From: Olavius algarvensis Gamma 3 endosymbiont
GTDB lineage: Bacteria > Pseudomonadota > Gammaproteobacteria > GCA-001735895
NCBI GenBank assembly: GCA_001735895.1
Contig: DS021198.1
Location: 119,919 to 182,932 of the forward strand
Reading direction: 5' to 3'
Length of the DNA: 63,014 nt
In this document: piece after piece, positions 44,907 to 53,050 of the stretch
How the letters are laid out: the number at the start of each line of letters is the position of its first letter
How positions within the stretch are numbered: the stretch's first letter is position 1
Notes under the pieces: model-generated
Databases searched by the model: none
The model's input: the letters and a program-made list of their open reading frames with translations, nothing else
Told to the model about the DNA's origin: nothing
Made by a program: the position numbers and the translations under genes

Positions 44907-46228
44907 CTGCACAACGGGTCGCTCATCTGCCGATTAATGACGGCAGCAACGGCTGGAGCCGGATTTTGCCGCAGCGAACGCCGCAACCGGCGCTCTGCGG
45001 AGAGCAGCATGCTGATTGGGTTGTTATCGGCGCTGGTTACGCGGGACTTGCCGCCGCGCGCCGACTCGCCGAAAACCGCCCGGACGATACCATCGCCTTG
45101 ATCGAAGCCGGTGAAGTGGGGGAAAACGCCTCGGGGCGCAATTCCGGCTTCGCCATCGACCTGCCGCATGTTGTGGGCAGCTCGATGGAGGAGCTGGGGG
45201 GATCGCATCGCTATATGGCCTTGGCGCGCAGCGCGATCGACTACCACGAAACCCAAATCGAACGCTACGCCATCGATTGCGACTGGACCCAGCCGGGCAA
45301 GTACCAAACCGCCTGTTCCGAGCAGGGGGTAGGGGAATTTCTCGAACCCTTCGCGCGCGAACTCGAAGCGCTTAACGAACCCTTTAGCTGGATTGAAAAA
45401 TCCGATCTCGAACGGCGCCTGGGTACCTCGCATTTCAAGGCAGCCGTTTACACCCCCGGTTGCCGTTTGCTCAATCCCGCCGCGCTGGTGCGAGGTCTCG
45501 CGGCAAATCTGCCGCCAAACGTCCTGCTGTTTGAAAACTCACCGGTAACCCATCTCGAAACCGCTGCAAAAATCAAAGTGTCAACTGCCGCTGGTATCGT
45601 CAATGCCCCGCAATTGATTCTCGGTGTAAACGGTTTTGCCGACTATTTTGGTTTCTATCAGCGCCGTTTGCTGCCGTTTGCCGCCAACGCCAGCCTGAGC
45701 CGCCGGCTGACCGCCGCCGAGCGCGAAACGCTCGCTTGCGAAGACAACTGGGGCGTAACCCCGGCGAATGCCTTTGCATCGATTACCATGCGTTTTACCA
45801 ACGATCACCGTATCCTGATTCGTAACAACATTTACTACAATCCACGGATGCGGGAAACCGCTTCCTACCAGGCGGAAATTGCGCGGCGGCATAAACGGCT
45901 GTTTGACCAGCGTTTCCCGATGTTGCCTGAGGTCGAGATGGAATTCACCTGGACCGGATACGTATGCCTGTCGCAAAACGGCGCCCCGGGTTTCGGCAGG
46001 CTGGCGGACAATATCCATACCTCGGTGTGCCAGAATGCGATCGGGGTTACCAAAGGTACTGCGGGCGGTATGCTTGCCGCCGACATGGCCTGCGGTATCG
46101 ATAACGAACTGATCGGCTACATGCAAAGCCTGGGGCAGCCGAACAAGCTGCCGGCGCGGCCCTGGCTCGATATCGGAGTCAAGGCAAGGCTCTTGTGGGA
46201 GCTGTGGCAAGCGCGCCGGGAAGTCTAA
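44903..46228 (+). CDS. FAD-dependent amine oxidase (DAO family, PuuB-like)
   Basis: A 441-residue flavoenzyme. The Rossmann motif is VVIGAGYAGLAAARRLAE, followed by the acidic ribose-binding IALIEAGEVGENASGRNSGF. The GRNSGF segment and the C-terminal EFTWTGYVCLSQNGAPGFGRL plus IGVTKGTAGGMLAADMA resemble gamma-glutamylputrescine oxidase and related secondary-amine oxidases. It should produce an aldehyde, ammonia or amine, and hydrogen peroxide. I chose ATG 44903, which overlaps the cupin stop. The amine substrate is unknown. The cupin could act on or protect its product. Confidence 0.85.
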   Translation: MTAQRVAHLPINDGSNGWSRILPQRTPQPALCGEQHADWVVIGAGYAGLAAARRLAENRPDDTIALIEAGEVGENASGRNSGFAIDLPHVVGSSMEELGGSHRYMALARSAIDYHETQIERYAIDCDWTQPGKYQTACSEQGVGEFLEPFARELEALNEPFSWIEKSDLERRLGTSHFKAAVYTPGCRLLNPAALVRGLAANLPPNVLLFENSPVTHLETAAKIKVSTAAGIVNAPQLILGVNGFADYFGFYQRRLLPFAANASLSRRLTAAERETLACEDNWGVTPANAFASITMRFTNDHRILIRNNIYYNPRMRETASYQAEIARRHKRLFDQRFPMLPEVEMEFTWTGYVCLSQNGAPGFGRLADNIHTSVCQNAIGVTKGTAGGMLAADMACGIDNELIGYMQSLGQPNKLPARPWLDIGVKARLLWELWQARREV

Positions 46229-46380
46229 GCGCTCCGCTCCCACGGCCGCGCAAACCGGCCGCCGCGTCGGCGATCGCCCCGGCAGGGTGAAATTGCGCCC
46301 GGACACGCGCAACAATTGCTTGCAATCCGATAACCTTCGATTAATCTCGGACAGCAGAATCATTTCGGCCCAGGCCCGCG

Positions 46381-47298
46381 ATGTCCGAATCCTTGACAGT
46401 TGAAATCGAAGCCCCCGGCATCAGCTACCTGCACGGAGTCGTGCTGGTATTGATGGCGGGCGTGTTCTGGTCGACCATGGGCATCGGCGTGCGCCTGATC
46501 GAAGTTGCCAACGTTTGGCAAATACTGTTTTATCGCTCCATCGCGCTGGCTGTCTTTTTATACTTGATCATCAGCTTTCGCTCCGGTCATAAGCCGCTGC
46601 AAACCATCGGGAAAGCGGGACTGGCCGGCGCCATCGGCGGCATCGCGCTGGTAGTCGCTTTTGCCGGCGGCATTTACGCAATCCAGACCACCAGCGTGGC
46701 CAATGCGATGTTTCTGTTCGCGGCGGCGCCGTTTATGGCGGCTTTGCTGGGCTGGATTCTGTTGCGCGAAAATGTGCGTAAGGCCACCTGGATTGCTATG
46801 ATCGTGGCATCGATCGGCATCGCCATAATGGTGCTGGACGGGATATCCGCCGGGCGTTTGGTCGGTAATCTCAGCGCGATAGCCTCGGCCTTCGGCTTTG
46901 CCGTTTTTACCATTGCGTTGCGCTGGCGCAAACTCGAAGACATGATGCCGGCGGTTTTCATGGCCGGTATATTCGCGATAGTTATCGCCGCGACGGTATG
47001 CCTGATCAAGGATTTCAGCTTCACGATTCCGGCTGGCGATGCCGCGATAGCGTTTGCCCTGGGGGTATTTCAAGTCGGGCTCGGGCTCACCATTTTTACC
47101 ATTGGCTCGAAGGTCGTGCCGGCGGCGGAACTCGCCTTGCTGTCGATGACCGAAGTCTTGCTGGGTCCCTTTTGGGTCTGGCTGTTTCTCGGTGAAACTG
47201 CGGACCTGTACACCCTGGTCGGCGGTGGGGTATTGATGCTGGCGATTGCAGGTAACGCCATGAGCGGTTTGCGGCGCCGGCCGTTGCCGATGATTTGA
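46381..47298 (+). CDS. EamA/DMT-family transporter
   Basis: A 305-residue inner-membrane protein with ten predicted helices in two EamA repeats. Conserved features are VFWSTMGIGVRLIEVANVWQILFYRS at the start of repeat 1 and PAAELALLSMTEVLLGPFWVWLFLGE in repeat 2. DMT carriers export or exchange amino acids, amines and other metabolites. It sits between the amine oxidase and MatB in one direction, and its stop overlaps the MatB start (TGATG), so it likely moves the substrate or product of this cluster. Confidence 0.88.
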   Translation: MSESLTVEIEAPGISYLHGVVLVLMAGVFWSTMGIGVRLIEVANVWQILFYRSIALAVFLYLIISFRSGHKPLQTIGKAGLAGAIGGIALVVAFAGGIYAIQTTSVANAMFLFAAAPFMAALLGWILLRENVRKATWIAMIVASIGIAIMVLDGISAGRLVGNLSAIASAFGFAVFTIALRWRKLEDMMPAVFMAGIFAIVIAATVCLIKDFSFTIPAGDAAIAFALGVFQVGLGLTIFTIGSKVVPAAELALLSMTEVLLGPFWVWLFLGETADLYTLVGGGVLMLAIAGNAMSGLRRRPLPMI

Positions 47299-48788
47299 TG
47301 GCCGCTAACCATTTATTCGACGGATTGCTGGCTGCGACGGGGAGGGAATCGCACAGGCTGCTGCGGCTGCCCGGCGGAGATAGCTGGTCCTATGCGGAAC
47401 TCGTCGATCTGAGCGGCCGGCTTGCCAATCTGCTCCAGGCGCAAGGCGTTAAACCGGGTGACCGAGTTGCGGCACAGGTGGCGAAATCGGTAACCGCGAT
47501 CGCGCTATACCTGGCCACGCTGCGGGCCGGCGCGGTATTCCTGCCGCTCAATCCCGCCTACACCCGCGCCGAGGTCGACTATTTTCTGGCCGACGCCAGG
47601 CCGGCGGTCTTTGTCTGCGAGCGCGAGCGGGAAGCCGAATTTGTTGGCGTCGACGCTCGCATTCTGAACCTCGACGGCACCGGCGGCGGCAGTTTGCTCG
47701 CGGCCGCGCAATCCTTGTCGACCGAGTTCAGCAACCTGGAGCGTGGGCCGCGGGACCTGGCCGCAATTCTGTATACTTCGGGCACCACCGGCTTGTCCAA
47801 GGGCGCGATGTTGAGTCATGACAACCTGTTGTCCAACGCCTTGACGCTGGTGGATTATTGGCGCTTCACAGCGGACGACGCGCTGCTGCACGCGCTCCCC
47901 ATATTCCATACCCACGGCCTGTTCGTAGCGACTAATATCGCTATGATATGCGGCGCCGCGATGATTTTTCTGCCGCGTTTCGACCTCGACCTGATGATCG
48001 AGCAGCTGCCGCATGCGACGACGCTGATGGGCGTGCCGACATTTTATACCCGACTGTTGGCAGACCCCCGCTTCGAACGCAAGCTGGTAGCGCATATGCG
48101 CCTGTTTGTATCGGGCAGTGCACCGATGCTGGCGGAGACCCATGCGCGCTTCGCGGCGACCACGGGACATCAAATCCTCGAACGCTACGGCATGACAGAA
48201 ACCAATATGAATACTTCGAATCCCTACGTCGGCGAGCGGCGTGCCGGCAGTGTCGGTCTGCCGCTGCCCGGGGTAACGGTCACGATCACCGATCCGCAAA
48301 GCGGTGCGCCGCTGGCGGCAGGTGAAACCGGCATGATCGAGGTGCGCGGACCCAATGTATTTCTGGGTTATTGGCGCAATCCGGAAAAAACCACGCTCGA
48401 ACTGCGCGAGAACGGATTCTTCATTACCGGGGATCTGGGAAAATTCGATGCCGACGGCTACCTGCAGATCCTGGGGCGGGAAAAAGACTTAATCATTAGC
48501 GGCGGATATAACATCTATCCGAAGCAAGTCGAAACTGAAATCGATGCGCTCGACGGTGTGATGGAATCCGCGGTGTTCGGCATTCCCGATGCGGACTTGG
48601 GGGAAGCGGTTGCGGCCGCGGTGGTGCTCGCAGCCGGCACGGTCTTCGATCAGGAGCAGATACTCGCCGCGCTGCGTCCCATGCTGGCGCGTTTCAAGTT
48701 GCCGCGCAAGCTGATGCAGCTGGACGAGTTGCCGCGTAACGCGATGGGCAAGGTGCAGAAAAACCTGTTACGCGAACGCTATGGATGA
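47298..48788 (+). CDS. matB: Malonyl-CoA synthetase (MatB-like) of the ANL family
   Basis: A 496-residue adenylate-forming enzyme. The P-loop motif reads ILYTSGTTGLSKGAMLSH, A5 is ERYGMTETNMNTSNPYVGERRAG, A8 is EKDLIISGGYNIYPKQVE, and the C-terminal Lys lies in PRNAMGKVQKN. The NMNTSNPYVGERRAGSVG stretch is characteristic of MatB, where an arginine in this area binds the second carboxylate of malonate. It should activate malonate or methylmalonate to the CoA ester. It overlaps the downstream amidase by eight bases. I chose the ATG at 47298 over the preceding TTG. Confidence 0.85.
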   Translation: MAANHLFDGLLAATGRESHRLLRLPGGDSWSYAELVDLSGRLANLLQAQGVKPGDRVAAQVAKSVTAIALYLATLRAGAVFLPLNPAYTRAEVDYFLADARPAVFVCEREREAEFVGVDARILNLDGTGGGSLLAAAQSLSTEFSNLERGPRDLAAILYTSGTTGLSKGAMLSHDNLLSNALTLVDYWRFTADDALLHALPIFHTHGLFVATNIAMICGAAMIFLPRFDLDLMIEQLPHATTLMGVPTFYTRLLADPRFERKLVAHMRLFVSGSAPMLAETHARFAATTGHQILERYGMTETNMNTSNPYVGERRAGSVGLPLPGVTVTITDPQSGAPLAAGETGMIEVRGPNVFLGYWRNPEKTTLELRENGFFITGDLGKFDADGYLQILGREKDLIISGGYNIYPKQVETEIDALDGVMESAVFGIPDADLGEAVAAAVVLAAGTVFDQEQILAALRPMLARFKLPRKLMQLDELPRNAMGKVQKNLLRERYG

Positions 48789-50175
48789 ATTGATCGCAAA
48801 AAGCGCGGTTGAAATCGTGGCGCTGTTGCAGTCCGGCGATATTCGTATCGACGATACGCTGGATGCGCTAACGGGTCGCATCGCCGAGGTCGATGCCGAG
48901 ATCAACGCCTTGCCGACCCTGTGTTTTGAGCGCGCACGCGCCAAGGCGCAACAGCGGGATTTTCGCTCGAGCCCGTTAGCCGGCATCCCGGTCGCGATCA
49001 AAGATCTCGAAGACGTGGCCGGCGTACGCACGACTTGCGGTTCGATGGTTTACGAAAACCGCGTGCCGCAGCAATCCGATTTGTTGGTGGAAACAATCGA
49101 AAACAACGGCGGGATCGTCTACGCCAAGTCGAACACGCCCGAGTTCGGTTCCGGCGCCAACACTTTCAACGATGTGTTCGGCGCAACCCGCAACCCTTAC
49201 GATTTGACGCGCAGCGTGGGCGGATCGTCGGGCGGCGCCGCGGCCGCGCTTGCCAGCGGCAGCGCCTGGCTGGCGCAGGGCTCGGATCTCGGAGGTTCGT
49301 TGCGCACCCCGGCCAGTTTTTGCGGAGTCGCCAGTTTAAGACCTTCGCCGGGCTTGATTCCGTCCAGTCCGGGCCAGCAACCCTTCGAGGTTTACGCGCA
49401 GAAGGGACCGATGGCGCGGGATGTTACCGACCTGGCTTTATTTGCCGATGCGATGGCGGGCTCTAACCCGCTGGCAGGCCTCGGTAAAACGCACCACCAA
49501 GGCAAATTTAGGGCAGCGACGGCCATGCCGCGCCGGCCGCTGCGCATTGCCTACAGCATCGATCTGGGTGTTACCGATACCAGCGCGGAAGTGATTGCGG
49601 TCTGCAACTCGGCATTGGCCAAACTGGAACATGTCGATAGCGCCATCGTAAACGCGCAGCCGGACTTGAGCATGGCCGAGCAGGCTTTCGATGTAGCGCG
49701 CGCGCTCGGTTACGCGCTGTCATACGGTCCCGACCTGGAAGACATCCGAACCATTATTAAACCGGAAAACGTATGGAATATCGAAAAAGGGCTCGCTCTG
49801 ACCAACGCGGACATCCGGGCAGGGATGGCGGCCCAGGGTCAGGTTTTTCAGAATGCGTCGCGTTTCATGCAGGACTGGGACTTGCTGATTTGCCCCGCCG
49901 CCGTGGTAACGCCGTTCCCGGTCGAGGAACGCTATCCGGGGTTTGGCGAAGGCCTCGCATTTTCCGAGTATTATCGCTGGCTCGCGATCGTTTACGCGAT
50001 CACCACCACTACCTTGCCGGTAATCACGCTACCCTGCGGCAAGACCGAAACCGGGCTGCCGGTCGGACTGCAGCTAATCGGTAAGCCGCATGGCGAGCAC
50101 GACCTGTTTGCCTGCGCCGCCTATCTCGAGCAGGTATTCGACTGGGACCCGCTGCAGCTCATCAGGCCCCGCTAG
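48781..50175 (+). CDS. Amidase-signature hydrolase coupled to MatB
   Basis: A 464-residue amidase. The triad is Lys74 (PVAIKDLED), cis-Ser149 (VGGSSGGAAAAL) and nucleophile Ser173 (GSDLGGSLRTPASF), with Leu in place of the usual Thr. The C-terminus reads PCGKTETGLPVGLQLIGKPHGEHDLF, typical of bacterial amidases. Its start lies inside the end of matB (8-base overlap), so expression is coupled. Coupling to a malonyl-CoA synthetase suggests a malonamide-type or other dicarboxylic amide substrate, in analogy to malonamidase E2. This is inference. Confidence 0.85.
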   Translation: MDELIAKSAVEIVALLQSGDIRIDDTLDALTGRIAEVDAEINALPTLCFERARAKAQQRDFRSSPLAGIPVAIKDLEDVAGVRTTCGSMVYENRVPQQSDLLVETIENNGGIVYAKSNTPEFGSGANTFNDVFGATRNPYDLTRSVGGSSGGAAAALASGSAWLAQGSDLGGSLRTPASFCGVASLRPSPGLIPSSPGQQPFEVYAQKGPMARDVTDLALFADAMAGSNPLAGLGKTHHQGKFRAATAMPRRPLRIAYSIDLGVTDTSAEVIAVCNSALAKLEHVDSAIVNAQPDLSMAEQAFDVARALGYALSYGPDLEDIRTIIKPENVWNIEKGLALTNADIRAGMAAQGQVFQNASRFMQDWDLLICPAAVVTPFPVEERYPGFGEGLAFSEYYRWLAIVYAITTTTLPVITLPCGKTETGLPVGLQLIGKPHGEHDLFACAAYLEQVFDWDPLQLIRPR

Positions 50176-50227
50176 TTTTACCCAATAATGCCCGCTATGG
50201 TTTGGATATGGACTAGTATTCAAATCT

Positions 50228-50956
50228 ATGGGTTACCGAATTCAGCGTAAATTCCGCTCCATTGTCGGCCGTCCGGGCATCAGGCAGCTGCTGCGTTGGG
50301 GGGGACGTCTGCTGTTGGTACTGGGGTTGATGGATGCGGGTTATCTGATCGGTATCTGGCCGCAGTGGGAGCTGTATGCCAGTGGTCCGGTACAGCGTTC
50401 CAATTTTATCCGGGCATACGAATTCGAGCGCAGCCGGCGCTCGGATTGGCCCAGGCTACGCTGGAATCCGGTGGCAATCGATGCCATTGCACAGAATATG
50501 ATATGGGCGGTAGTGGTCGCCGAAGACGCCCGCTTTTTCGAGCACGAAGGCGTTGATCTCGAAGCCTTGAGAGATGCCATGGAATATAATTTGTCGCAGA
50601 AAAAGTTGGTCTATGGCGGCAGCACCATATCCCAGCAAACCGTCAAGAACGTTTTCCTGAGCTCGTCGCGGGATCCGCTGCGCAAGTGGCATGAACTGCT
50701 TTTGACGATCGGCATGGAAAGAAATCTTTCCAAGAAACGAATTCTTGAACATTACCTCAATCTCGCCGAATTCGGCCGCGGCATCTATGGAGTCGATGCC
50801 GCGGCGCGCTACTATTGGGGGATTCCGGCGTCCAGGCTTAGCCGGCGCCAGGCGATAGAGCTCGCCGCGACCTTGCCGTCACCGGTAAAAAATAATCCAA
50901 GCACCGATACCAGAGCTTTTCGTAGACGTGTGAAAAAAATCCGCCGCTACTTCTAG
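50228..50956 (+). CDS. mtgA: Monofunctional peptidoglycan transglycosylase
   Basis: A 242-residue GT51 enzyme that polymerises lipid II glycan strands at the outer face of the inner membrane. One N-terminal membrane anchor (about 22-45) precedes the GT51 motifs VVAEDARFFEHEGVD (catalytic Glu99), GGSTISQQTVKNVFLS, RNLSKKRILEHYLNLAEFG and GIYGVDAAARYYWG. Length matches MtgA, with no transpeptidase domain. It stands alone, 52 bases after the amidase. Confidence 0.93.
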   Translation: MGYRIQRKFRSIVGRPGIRQLLRWGGRLLLVLGLMDAGYLIGIWPQWELYASGPVQRSNFIRAYEFERSRRSDWPRLRWNPVAIDAIAQNMIWAVVVAEDARFFEHEGVDLEALRDAMEYNLSQKKLVYGGSTISQQTVKNVFLSSSRDPLRKWHELLLTIGMERNLSKKRILEHYLNLAEFGRGIYGVDAAARYYWGIPASRLSRRQAIELAATLPSPVKNNPSTDTRAFRRRVKKIRRYF

Positions 50957-51010
50957 CGCGGCAGGAACACCGGCCCTGGTCCGCCAATTTGAACTACACT
51001 CATTCATAAT

Positions 51011-51046
51011 ATTAACCCGGAGACCTATATTGTCGCCGGGTTAATA
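51011..51046. repeat. Dispersed palindrome, copy d
   Basis: Arms ATTAACCCGG and CCGGGTTAATAG flank AGACCTATATTGTCG. The outer ten bases pair perfectly and the inner GAC/GTC pairs continue the stem. It is intergenic between mtgA and the RDD gene. Confidence 0.75.
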
Positions 51047-51105
51047 GTTACCTGAACAGGCACTATAATCTTTCGACTATTCAAACAGATACTACAGGGT
51101 TAATC

Positions 51106-51573
51106 ATGGATAACATATATGCAACCCCGAATTCAGATGTGGCGCAGGACGCCGGCGAGGTCCAATATTCCGGATTCTGGATTCGCGTGCTGGCGGCGTT
51201 GCTCGACTCGGTCTGGATACTGCTGCTGACGTTTACTTTGGGCTGGATGATTTATGGTGCGATTTACTTTGAATCGTCCGAATTCAGCCAGGGTTACGTC
51301 GATATATTGATCAGTTGGGTACTGCCCTTTATTCTAACCATGTTGTTTTGGTACTACCGCTCGGCGACGCCGGGAAAGATGATATTAGGGATCAAAATTG
51401 TCGATGCCGACACCCTGGATAAAGCCTCCACCGGTAAGTTGCTATTGAGATACCTGGGTTACTATATCGCAATGCTGCCTTTGTTTATCGGCATCTTCTG
51501 GGTCGGTTGGGACAGCCGCAAACAGGGCTGGCACGACAAGATAGCCGGAACCCTGGTGATCAAGCAAAAATAG
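51106..51573 (+). CDS. RDD-family membrane protein
   Basis: A 155-residue inner-membrane protein. A soluble N-terminal 20 residues precede the RDD motif region FWIRVLAALLDSVWIL (Arg, Asp), then helices around 35-60, 70-85 and 110-130. The conserved YRSATPGKMILGIKIVDADT lies between helices 2 and 3. It ends with the typical RKQGWHDKIAGTLVIK. The function is unknown; some members are Na+(K+)/H+ antiporters. Repeat copy d lies before its promoter. Confidence 0.88.
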   Translation: MDNIYATPNSDVAQDAGEVQYSGFWIRVLAALLDSVWILLLTFTLGWMIYGAIYFESSEFSQGYVDILISWVLPFILTMLFWYYRSATPGKMILGIKIVDADTLDKASTGKLLLRYLGYYIAMLPLFIGIFWVGWDSRKQGWHDKIAGTLVIKQK

Positions 51574-51696
51574 CGGCCGATATTACGCAGACTAGCCGCG
51601 TCTGCCGCTAAATGGAAAACGGGCCGGTATTTGCGGATTGGCGTGATTCCAAAGGCACACTCAATCGGTCCTCGACCCCGGGGGGGCTTGCGCCGG

Positions 51697-52968
51697 TTAT
51701 ATCGCCGGGCCGAGTTCGAGCTTGCTGCCGTCGCTGAAGCGTGCCAGGCGGAAGCGGCTCAGGTCGTGGTCGACGGTTTTGTTTTGAATTAGGTCGGCCA
51801 TGACCCTGCCAGCCCCGGGGCCGATGCCGAATCCGTGGCCGCTGAATCCGGTCGAAATCCACAGCCCTTCCACCTGTTCGGCCCGGTCGAGCACCGGCAC
51901 TACGTCGGGCAGGGCGTCAATCATGCCCGACCAGGCTTCGACCAGTTCGATGTTTTTAAAGGTCGGTACCCGGTCGGCGAGCCGGGCTTTGATGCGTTTC
52001 ACGGTCTTCGGCTTCGGCACCGGGTTCAGGGTTCGGTGCCGGGTATAGTTGTTGCTGACTTGCAATTCCGGAAAACGCAATCTGAGCTTGCCGAGCGATG
52101 CCTTCATCAGCGGCATGAAGTCACGCATGAATTGAAGATGGCCCAGGGATGGGAAAACTTCCAGATAATCCGACGCGGCGACGGTGTAACCGCCGTCGAG
52201 ACGCCGGCGGAACGAAACCTGGCTGCCCGATGCATTGCCGTTGAATATCAGCGGCGCTCGAGCGGTGCGCGCGACGCTTGCCTTGACCGTCAGTTGCGGT
52301 AGGCGAACGCCGCAATCGCTGAGCAGGAATGTGGACCAGGCGCCTGCCGCGACCAGCACGGCCGCGGTGTTAATCCTACCGTGTTCAGTTGCGACGCCGG
52401 CCACCCGGCGGTTTTGGCTGACGATGCTCTCTACCGCGCAGTTCTCAACGATTGCCACCCCGCGAGCCTGTAACGCGCGCGCCATCGCCGGGACCGCCAG
52501 CGCGGGTTCGGCGCGCGCATCGTCCGGGGTGTAAAGCGCGCTACGCCAGCGAGCGGGACAGTCGACCACCAGCGATTCCAGCTGAGCGCGGTTGAGGCGG
52601 CTGGAATCGAGCCCATAGTCCGGCGCGAACGACATGAAACGATCGTGGTTTGCCATTTCGGCGTCGTTTTCACACAGATATAGGCTGCCCGCGCGCCGGA
52701 AACCGATATCGGTCTCGAGTTCGCCGGCTATTTCCTGCCACCGACGCAGGCTTTCCATCACGATCGGCAGTTCGGCCCGGTCGCGACCCTGCTGGCGGCA
52801 CCATCCCCAGTTACGGCTCGACTGCTCGCCGGCGACGATTCCCTTTTCACAAACCGTTACCCTGAGTCCGGCCTTATGCAAAAACCACGCAGCCGAGATG
52901 CCGGCGATACCGGCGCCGATGACGACGACGTCGGCGGCTTCGGGTAGTGTGTGTCGGTCGGCATTCAT
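51697..52968 (-). CDS. FAD-dependent oxidoreductase, DAO/DadA type
   Basis: A 423-residue flavoenzyme. The N-terminal FAD site is VVVIGAGIAGISAAWFLHKAG with VTVCEKGIVAGEQSSRNWGWCRQQGRD. The GEQSSRNWG motif and the C-terminal AWSGMIDALPDVVPVLDRAEQVEGLWISTGFSGHGFGIGPGAGRVMADLI are typical of D-amino-acid dehydrogenase and sarcosine-oxidase-like enzymes. It is soluble with no signal peptide. Substrate is unknown. It lies downstream of the acyl-CoA synthetase on the same strand with 82 bases between, so they may be cotranscribed. Confidence 0.85.
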   Translation of the reverse strand: MNADRHTLPEAADVVVIGAGIAGISAAWFLHKAGLRVTVCEKGIVAGEQSSRNWGWCRQQGRDRAELPIVMESLRRWQEIAGELETDIGFRRAGSLYLCENDAEMANHDRFMSFAPDYGLDSSRLNRAQLESLVVDCPARWRSALYTPDDARAEPALAVPAMARALQARGVAIVENCAVESIVSQNRRVAGVATEHGRINTAAVLVAAGAWSTFLLSDCGVRLPQLTVKASVARTARAPLIFNGNASGSQVSFRRRLDGGYTVAASDYLEVFPSLGHLQFMRDFMPLMKASLGKLRLRFPELQVSNNYTRHRTLNPVPKPKTVKRIKARLADRVPTFKNIELVEAWSGMIDALPDVVPVLDRAEQVEGLWISTGFSGHGFGIGPGAGRVMADLIQNKTVDHDLSRFRLARFSDGSKLELGPAI

Positions 52969-53050
52969 CGCTAATCGTTATGCTCGTAGTTGACGCGGAA
53001 TCGGACGCATAATACAACGATCTCGCACCCCGCCGCAGCAACGGTGGAAC

